Below the pieces are notes generated by a model, which worked only from the letters and a program-made list of their open reading frames with translations, was not told the origin of the DNA and did not search any database. From Flavobacteriaceae bacterium (lineage in GTDB: Bacteria > Bacteroidota > Bacteroidia > Flavobacteriales > Flavobacteriaceae), in the NCBI GenBank assembly GCA_002702875.1, contig PACV01000051.1:1-43528 (forward strand): a DNA stretch of 43,528 nucleotides. Reading direction: 5' to 3'. Made by a program: the position numbers and the translations under genes. Shown here piece by piece: positions 38,006 through 43,528 of the stretch (position 1 is the stretch's first letter; every line of letters begins with the position of its first letter).

Positions 38006-38941
38006 TTAATTATTCCGAATTGAATTACTTTTAGGAGTAAAGTAAAGTATATTTTTAAATAAAATCCAATAGCTTGGTTTAAAAGGAATTCTAATAAAAT
38101 ATCTAACTAAAAAATAAATCCATACTATATAAAGAGTTGTCTTTGAATAATGTTTCATAATTACATAAAATAATGAAATTTTTAATTCTTTTTTAATTTG
38201 AATTGACCTCTTTGTACTACCTCCTTTAAAATGAATGTACTTTGCTTTTGGAATAAGATATGTTAAAAGTCCTAAATTTCTTAATCTTATTCCAACATCA
38301 GTTTCTTCATAATACAAAAAAATATTTTGGTCAAAACCATTTATCAACCTAAAATATTTTGCTTTAAAAAACATGAAAGAGCCTTCGACGTAATCTACAA
38401 CCAGAGGCTCGTGGTAAACTTTCTTAATTCTTGGAAACTTTTTGGGTGAAATTAATTCAAGAAATTTTCTTCCAAAAAACAGCTTCTTAATTGAAAAAAA
38501 ATTATTAAAAGATGAAATACTTTTTTTGTTTGAGTCATAACCTTGAGGACCACACAGTGCAACTTTAGGATTCTTTTCCATAAAATCAAAAAGAATATTA
38601 AAACAATTATTTAATAATAACGTATCATTATTAATAAAAGCTATGTATTTTCCAATAGACTCCTTAGCACCTATCATATTTCCTCCTCCAAAGCCTAGGT
38701 TTGTTTTATTCCTTAAAACTTTAATATTTAGTCTATAAGAATTTTTTTCAATTTTTTGATTTAAAAGCTTAAAGTCATTAATATTAGATCCATTATCTAC
38801 AACTATAATTTCATATTCTAAATATTTATCAATAGATAATTCAATAGACTTTAGACAATTTATCGTGAATTCATGTGAGTTAAAATTCAATATAACTATT
38901 GAAATATTTATTTCAGATTTTTTTTTCATCTTATAAATCAT
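38006..38941 (-). CDS. Glycosyltransferase family 2
   Basis: GT-A fold glycosyltransferase using a nucleotide sugar, probably in surface polysaccharide or glycolipid synthesis. The 311 aa product has ISIVILNFNSHEFTINCLKS, IIVVDNGSN, the NLGFGGGNMIGAKES pattern, and the metal-binding INNDTLLLNN in place of DxD. A later EGSFMFFKAKYF and LYYEETDVGIRLRNLG match rhamnosyltransferase-like members. The C-terminus has one hydrophobic stretch (TLYIVWIYFLVRYFI) and a basic tail. The ATG at 38941 overlaps the dctM TGA by 4 bases; another ATG lies 12 bases downstream. Acceptor and donor are unknown. Confidence 0.9.
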   Translation of the reverse strand: MIYKMKKKSEINISIVILNFNSHEFTINCLKSIELSIDKYLEYEIIVVDNGSNINDFKLLNQKIEKNSYRLNIKVLRNKTNLGFGGGNMIGAKESIGKYIAFINNDTLLLNNCFNILFDFMEKNPKVALCGPQGYDSNKKSISSFNNFFSIKKLFFGRKFLELISPKKFPRIKKVYHEPLVVDYVEGSFMFFKAKYFRLINGFDQNIFLYYEETDVGIRLRNLGLLTYLIPKAKYIHFKGGSTKRSIQIKKELKISLFYVIMKHYSKTTLYIVWIYFLVRYFIRIPFKPSYWILFKNILYFTPKSNSIRNN

Positions 38942-40251
38942 GGATTATACAAGTTGAAAATTTCTGGCAACCATAAAGTAATTTTAGGAAAAAATGTTAT
39001 CAAAAATAAAGAGAAAATCATTGAAATTAATAAAGGAAAAAGTGGTTTGAAAACTTTTTCGATAGATGTACCAGCAACACCAACACCCACGAAAAGGACT
39101 GAACCAACTGGAGGTGTACAAAGGCCAATACATAAATTTAAAACAAGCATAATTCCAAATTGGATTGGATCAATTCCAATGCTTTGTACAATTGGAAGAA
39201 AAATTGGAGTAAATATTAAAACTGCTGGTGTTATATCCATGAAGATACCAACAAATAAAATAAACAAATTAATTATAATTAAAATTATAAGTTTGTTATC
39301 ACTTAAATTGACTAAAAAATTACTTAATTCCTGAGGAATATTTTCAAAAGATATAACCCATGACATGGACATTGAAGTAGCAATTAATAACATTACTATA
39401 GACGATGTAATTGAAGCCTCTAAAAGTATTTTTGAGAAATCATTGAATTTTATTTCCTTATAAATAAATGCCAATAAAAATGTATATAATACAGCAATTC
39501 CTGATGCTTCGGTAGCTGTAAAAAACCCTGAAACAATACCTCCTATTATTATAAATAGTAAAAAAAGACTTGGGAAAGCTATAATAAATTTTTTAAAAAT
39601 TAGTAATAATGAAGTTTTAACTGTCGACTTATATCCTTTTGTTTTAGCAATAAAAATTGAAACAATCATCAAAAATATGCCAGTTAAAATCCCTGGAATA
39701 TAACCTGCTAAAAATAATGCTGCTACTGAAACACCTCCACTTGCTAACGAGTAAACAATTAGTATATTACTTGGTGGGATGACTAATCCAATTGTTGCAG
39801 AAGTAATATTTACTGCCGCACCATACTCTTTGGGATATCCCTCTTTTTCCATTTCTGGACCAATTATGCTTCCCATAGCTGAAGCAGAAGCCATTGCAGA
39901 CCCAGCTATAGCACCCATAAGCATTGAAGAGACAATATTTATCAATGCCAAACCACCTGGAAGAGCTCCAATAATACTTTTAGCAAAATCAATAAGTCTT
40001 TTAGCAATACCTCCATATGTCATAATTTTTCCAGACAAAATGAAAAATGGAATTGCTATTAGAGAAAAACTATCCAAACTTGTCGCCATCTGTTGTGCAA
40101 TTGTGGTAAGACTTGGTAAAAACGGGATTGAGAAAATAATTGTTAAAGTAGAGGATATAGCTATTCCCCAAGCAATTGGTGTTCCAGCAAATGTTAAAAC
40201 AAAAAAACTTATAATTAAAATTAAAACAGGAAATATTTCCATATATGTCAT
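38938..40251 (-). CDS. dctM: TRAP transporter large permease DctM
   Basis: Inner membrane subunit that moves the substrate with sodium. The 437 aa product is almost wholly hydrophobic, with about 11-12 membrane segments. Family blocks are ILSGKIMTYGGIAKRLIDFA, SSMLMGAIAGSAMASASAMG, AVNITSATIGLVIPPSNIL, GIFMDITPAVLIFTPIFLP and LCIGLCTPPVGSVLFVG. It overlaps dctQ upstream and the glycosyltransferase downstream by 4-base ATGA junctions. The substrate cannot be read from this subunit. Confidence 0.96.
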   Translation of the reverse strand: MTYMEIFPVLILIISFFVLTFAGTPIAWGIAISSTLTIIFSIPFLPSLTTIAQQMATSLDSFSLIAIPFFILSGKIMTYGGIAKRLIDFAKSIIGALPGGLALINIVSSMLMGAIAGSAMASASAMGSIIGPEMEKEGYPKEYGAAVNITSATIGLVIPPSNILIVYSLASGGVSVAALFLAGYIPGILTGIFLMIVSIFIAKTKGYKSTVKTSLLLIFKKFIIAFPSLFLLFIIIGGIVSGFFTATEASGIAVLYTFLLAFIYKEIKFNDFSKILLEASITSSIVMLLIATSMSMSWVISFENIPQELSNFLVNLSDNKLIILIIINLFILFVGIFMDITPAVLIFTPIFLPIVQSIGIDPIQFGIMLVLNLCIGLCTPPVGSVLFVGVGVAGTSIEKVFKPLFPLLISMIFSLFLITFFPKITLWLPEIFNLYNP

Positions 40252-40706
40252 TTTAAATTATTACACATTTCATAAAAAATTATTAGTATACCGCTTAAGG
40301 GTATCACTGAATACACTATTGACATTGATAAGTTTAATGATGGTGAATATTGATCTAATACAAAAGTTATGTAGACAAGATTAAAACCGCCCAGAACTAA
40401 TACATTAAACGAAAAAATAATTAATATTATGGAAACAAAAATTTCAATGTTTTTTTTAAATTGATGTCCCAATTTGCTTTGTAATAAATTAATTGAAACA
40501 TGTTTCTTTTTACCGCTTACATAGGCTGCACCTAAAACTCCTAACCAGATCATTAAAAACCTTGAAAGTTCATCTGTAAATGAACTTGGATTGCTAGTAA
40601 AATATCTTGTAAAAATTTGATATAATACATTTAATACCATTGCAGATAGTAATAAAACTAAAACTTTTTCAATAAATAAATCTATTTTAATTCTTAATTT
40701 TTTCAT
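40248..40706 (-). CDS. dctQ: TRAP transporter small permease DctQ
   Basis: Small membrane subunit of the TRAP transporter. The 152 aa product has four hydrophobic segments and the family pattern VLLLSAMVLNVLYQIFTRYF, SSFTDELSRFLMIWLGVLGAAY (split here as SSFTDELSRF and WLGVLGAAYVSG) and KKHVSINLL. It overlaps the end of dctP by 20 bases and the start of dctM by 4 bases, so translation of all three is probably coupled. Confidence 0.94.
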   Translation of the reverse strand: MKKLRIKIDLFIEKVLVLLLSAMVLNVLYQIFTRYFTSNPSSFTDELSRFLMIWLGVLGAAYVSGKKKHVSINLLQSKLGHQFKKNIEIFVSIILIIFSFNVLVLGGFNLVYITFVLDQYSPSLNLSMSIVYSVIPLSGILIIFYEMCNNLK

Positions 40707-41703
40707 CCTTAATTCTTGCTATTAGATCGTTAATTTCTGTATCTTTTTTTAATTTATCATACATTGTCAAAGAGGCTTTTTTAAATAAATCCTTATCAGG
40801 ATATATTATCTCTACACCACTATTGATAATAGCTCTCATTGACTCTTCCTCAGATTTTATCCACAATTCTCTTTGAAACGGAATTGACAGATTAACAGCT
40901 TCTTGTAACCATTTTCTTTCATTAATAGTGAGATTATTCCATAAGTTTGTACTTGATAAAATAACATCTGGTATCATATTGTGTTCGTCAACTATATAAT
41001 ACTTACAAACTTCATAGTGTTTTGACAGATAGAAACTTGGAGTATTATTTTCTGCTGCGTCAACAACTCCTTGTTGTAAAGAAGTATATAACTCCCCCCA
41101 TGAAATAGGTGTAGGAGATCCTCCTAAACTCCTTATCATTTCAAATGCAGTATTACTTTCTTGAACTCTAATCTTTAATCCATTGAGATCACTTGGTTTT
41201 TCAATTTTTTTTTCTCTACTGTAAAAACTTCTACTACCTGAGTCATAATAACCAAGTCCCTTAAAAAGATATTTTTCTCCTTCCTCAAGCAACTCTTTAC
41301 CAATCGGACCGTCAAGAACTTTAAAATAATGCTCTTTATTTTCAAATAAATATGGGAGACCAAAAACTTTCACTTTAGGAGCAAAATTTTCCAAAACTGC
41401 AGCAGATACTTTTGTTAAATCTAAACTACCAATTTGAAGTAATTCTAAACATTCTCTTTCAGAACCTAATTGTTGATTAGGATATATCTCTAATTTCATT
41501 TTACCATCTGATAGCCTTAATAACTGATTATTAACCATTATCATAGCCTTATGTACAGAGTGATTAGTGTCCAGACCGTGACCTATTCTAATCAATTTAA
41601 TATCATTATTTTGATCACAAGAAAAAAAAAGGAAACAAAAAACAAGTATACTTTTTAAACTATTTATAAATTTCAAATTATTTTTCAAAATATTCCTTTG
41701 CAT
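40687..41703 (-). CDS. dctP: TRAP transporter substrate-binding lipoprotein DctP
   Basis: Captures the substrate and delivers it to DctQM. From the ATG at 41703 the product is 338 aa with a lipoprotein signal ending at Cys29 (VFCFLFFSC, then DQNN), unusual because DctP proteins are mostly soluble periplasmic. Conserved blocks are GHGLDTNHSVHKAM, GKMKLEIYPNQQLGSERE, PSDLNGLKIRVQES, whose Arg binds the substrate carboxylate in the family, and GELYTSLQQGVVDAAENN. The frame extends to 41736, but this reads further into uxaC. The chosen start still overlaps uxaC by 26 bases. The preceding uronate isomerase suggests a hexuronate or related sugar acid as ligand. Confidence 0.93.
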   Translation of the reverse strand: MQRNILKNNLKFINSLKSILVFCFLFFSCDQNNDIKLIRIGHGLDTNHSVHKAMIMVNNQLLRLSDGKMKLEIYPNQQLGSERECLELLQIGSLDLTKVSAAVLENFAPKVKVFGLPYLFENKEHYFKVLDGPIGKELLEEGEKYLFKGLGYYDSGSRSFYSREKKIEKPSDLNGLKIRVQESNTAFEMIRSLGGSPTPISWGELYTSLQQGVVDAAENNTPSFYLSKHYEVCKYYIVDEHNMIPDVILSSTNLWNNLTINERKWLQEAVNLSIPFQRELWIKSEEESMRAIINSGVEIIYPDKDLFKKASLTMYDKLKKDTEINDLIARIKDEKIKN

Positions 41704-43075
41704 TATAAAAACAAATTTTAGAAATAATCTCTCCAATTAAATTCATATCATTAGGAATAAGTCCCTTTTCAATATCTTTTCCAAACATATTGCATAATAG
41801 TCTTCTAAAATATTCATGTCTAGGAAAAGATAAAAAACTTCTTGAGTCAGTAATCATTCCAATAAAAGTACTTATAATACCTATATTTGATAAGGTATTT
41901 AAGTGATTTGTCATACCTTCAAGTTGATCCAAAAACCACCACCCTGACCCCCATTGTATTTTACCTTTATGTGAACCATCATTGAAGTTACCTATTATTG
42001 AGGCAAAAAATGCATTATCAGAAGGATTAGAATTATATAAAATCGTTTTTGCTAATTTTCCATTTGAATCTAGTTTGTCTAAAAATTTTGAAAGATTTAC
42101 ATCCATTGGATATGAACCAATTGAATCAAATCCAGCGTCTTTTCCAATTTTATCTTTCATTCTGGAGTTATTATTCCTCATAGCTCCTAGGTGAAATTGT
42201 TGAACCCATCCATTTTTATAATACAACTCACTTAAAAAAATTAATATCAAGGTTTGATATTTCAGACTTTCTTCCAAAGAAATCATATTCCCATTTATTC
42301 TTTTTTTAAAAATTATTTCAATTTCTTTTTCTTTTATATCTTCAAATGGAATAAAATTTAATCCATGATCTGAAATTCTACAACCACTTTCATGGAAAAA
42401 ATTAATTCTATTAATTATTGCATTTTTTAAATCTGTTAAATTTTTTATTTTAAAATTTGAAACTAAACCAAAATCATTAATATATTTCATAAAATCTTTA
42501 CTTAATATATTAATTAAATTATCTGGTCTAAAAGTACATCCAACATTTATTTCAAAATTAGATGCTTTAATTTCTTTATGATATGATAAATCATCCAATG
42601 GATCATCAGTTGTACAAATGCTTTTAACATTCATCATCTTTAATAAACCTCTTGTACTAAAAGAATCATAACTAAGTTTTTCTGAAGTTAAATCATATAC
42701 ATAATCAGCAGTATTTAAATCTAAAAATTTATTAAATCCAAAATATCTTAAAAGTTCTAAATGAGTCCAATGATATAGTGGATTTCTAATTAGGTCAGGA
42801 ATTATAGACGACCATTTTTTAAACTTTTCTTTATTACTGGACTTACCAGTTATATATTTTTCGTCCACACCCATTGTTCTCATAGCTCTCCATTTGTAAT
42901 GATCATCTTCCAACCAAGCTTCTGAAATATTTTTAAATTTTCTATTATTACAAATATCTTTAGGAGACAAATGAGAGTGATAATCAATTATTGGAAGGTT
43001 AATTGCATATTCATGATATAATTTTATCGCAAAATTATTGTCAAGTAAAAAATTATCATTGATGAAATTAGACAT
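41678..43075 (-). CDS. uxaC: Uronate isomerase (glucuronate isomerase)
   Basis: Isomerises D-glucuronate to D-fructuronate and D-galacturonate to D-tagaturonate, the first step of hexuronate breakdown. The 465 aa product is of the usual length and has the amidohydrolase-fold metal site PIIDYHSHLSPKDI at about residue 30, KWRAMRTMGVDEKYI, CTTDDPLDDL, and the late blocks GKDAGFDSIGSYPMD, WGSGWWFLDQLEGM and MITDSRSFLSFPRHEYFRR. It follows the truncated oxidoreductase by 11 bases and overlaps dctP by 26 bases. The next enzymes of the pathway (reductase, dehydratase, KDG kinase and aldolase) are not in the window. Confidence 0.96.
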   Translation of the reverse strand: MSNFINDNFLLDNNFAIKLYHEYAINLPIIDYHSHLSPKDICNNRKFKNISEAWLEDDHYKWRAMRTMGVDEKYITGKSSNKEKFKKWSSIIPDLIRNPLYHWTHLELLRYFGFNKFLDLNTADYVYDLTSEKLSYDSFSTRGLLKMMNVKSICTTDDPLDDLSYHKEIKASNFEINVGCTFRPDNLINILSKDFMKYINDFGLVSNFKIKNLTDLKNAIINRINFFHESGCRISDHGLNFIPFEDIKEKEIEIIFKKRINGNMISLEESLKYQTLILIFLSELYYKNGWVQQFHLGAMRNNNSRMKDKIGKDAGFDSIGSYPMDVNLSKFLDKLDSNGKLAKTILYNSNPSDNAFFASIIGNFNDGSHKGKIQWGSGWWFLDQLEGMTNHLNTLSNIGIISTFIGMITDSRSFLSFPRHEYFRRLLCNMFGKDIEKGLIPNDMNLIGEIISKICFYNAKEYFEK

Positions 43076-43086
43076 TGGAAAAAAAA

Positions 43087-43528
43087 TTAATACTTAAATG
43101 TTTTTCCACCTACTATTACTTGTTGTGTTTTTTCATCAAAAGTTGCTTTTAAACCTGTCCTTAAGGCTGCAGTTGTCATTATTGTTGCTATTGAGTGATT
43201 ATAAGCCGCCTCAACAGGACCATTGGTTTCTTTTCTATCTCTAACACATTTCATCCAATTATGAATGTGTAAAGATGTCATATTATCAACTCCTGTATTT
43301 GCTGATGTAATAGCTTTACTTTTAACTTCATCAAGTTTGAATTCATCTAATAAATTTTGCTTCATTCCCATTTTGTTGGCATGGTTTGCCTTTAATCCAC
43401 CATTTGGGGTGACTTTATTGGTTTTTAGATTAAGTTCGCCCCCATTTGAATAATAAATTTCTTGTATACCTCCAGCTGAATTAGTAAATCTTGAAGAATA
43501 TAACACTTGAAAACCATTATCACTATCT
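43087..43528 (-). CDS. Gfo/Idh/MocA family oxidoreductase, 5' end outside window
   Basis: C-terminal part of a second Gfo/Idh/MocA oxidoreductase. The frame is open to the right edge, so the gene continues beyond it; the GTG at 43504-43506 is an internal valine, not a start. Visible are GGIQEIYYSNGGELNL, HIHNWMKCVRDRKETNGPVE, AAYNHSIATIMTTAALRTG and a final TFDEKTQQVIVGGKTFKY, a C-terminus common in the secreted Bacteroidota/Planctomycetota members. It is upstream of uxaC by 11 bases in the same operon, so it may act on a sugar acid or its precursor. It is not a close copy of the gene at 36664. Confidence 0.88.
   Translation of the reverse strand, partial: DSDNGFQVLYSSRFTNSAGGIQEIYYSNGGELNLKTNKVTPNGGLKANHANKMGMKQNLLDEFKLDEVKSKAITSANTGVDNMTSLHIHNWMKCVRDRKETNGPVEAAYNHSIATIMTTAALRTGLKATFDEKTQQVIVGGKTFKY

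Noticed and set aside
39779-40384. 201 aa open frame on the plus strand opposite dctM and dctQ
   Set aside because: It is a mirror frame of the hydrophobic TRAP genes, with low-complexity Ile/Ala content, no signal or motif, and both sense genes are unambiguous.
41704-41736. N-terminal extension of DctP (11 residues)
   Set aside because: It reads deeper into uxaC and puts an extra hydrophobic segment before a complete lipoprotein signal; the internal ATG is more plausible.
43087-43506. A complete 139 aa gene starting at the GTG 43504-43506
   Set aside because: The frame stays open to the window edge, and the content is only the C-terminal part of a Gfo/Idh/MocA enzyme, so the GTG is internal.

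Overview
This AT-rich window looks like chromosomal DNA from a marine, streamlined member of the Flavobacteriia (Bacteroidota). The assignment rests on several lineage marks read directly from the sequence: a short RpoD of 287 aa with no region 1.1, an AccD beta subunit without the usual four-cysteine zinc ribbon, a SusC/SusD pair, PorT of the type IX secretion system, a lipoprotein TamA homologue (TamL), OmpA with thrombospondin type 3 repeats, promoter boxes of the form TAnnTTTG, and an absence of Shine-Dalgarno sequences. No tRNA, rRNA, insertion sequence, prophage or CRISPR array was seen, and no stretch longer than 170 bases lacks a gene.

Layout. (1) 1-10442, minus strand: the str-S10-spc ribosomal operon, rpsL-rpsG-fusA-rpsJ-rplC-rplD-rplW-rplB-rpsS-rplV-rpsC-rplP-rpmC-rpsQ-rplN-rplX-rplE-rpsN-rpsH-rplF, cut off inside rplF at the left edge. 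There is no tuf between fusA and rpsJ. A TACCTTTGC box lies just upstream of rpsL. (2) 10523-12155, minus: pabB and a short pabC-like gene, overlapping, for p-aminobenzoate (folate). (3) 12326-18099, plus: SusC/SusD, a small unknown lipoprotein, and an RlmB-type rRNA methyltransferase. (4) 18103-20951, minus: trkA-trkH potassium uptake. (5) 21098-25105: porT, a second SpoU-type methyltransferase, and tamL, an envelope-biogenesis block. (6) 25141-31178, plus: housekeeping genes fbaA, accD, rpsO, pnp, rpoD, rpe. (7) 31168-32505, minus: OmpA-family protein. (8) 32638-36050, plus: complete nadA-nadB-nadC pathway from aspartate to nicotinate mononucleotide. (9) 36034-36591, minus: unknown lipoprotein. 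(10) 36664-38004, plus: exported Gfo/Idh/MocA oxidoreductase. (11) 38006-43528, minus: a tightly packed operon running from a truncated Gfo/Idh/MocA oxidoreductase through uxaC, a three-part TRAP transporter (dctP, dctQ, dctM) and a family 2 glycosyltransferase.

The most interesting accessory region is the last one. A uronate isomerase directly precedes and overlaps a TRAP transporter whose binding protein appears to be a lipoprotein, so the operon probably imports and isomerises glucuronate, galacturonate or a related sugar acid, such as those released from algal polysaccharides. That substrate is inferred from context. The rest is mostly core genome. Several start codons were moved from the longest open frame to a better-supported internal start (rpsH, rplV, rplD, pabB, dctP, and the lipoprotein at 16902). 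I did not find a clearly new defence or mobile system.
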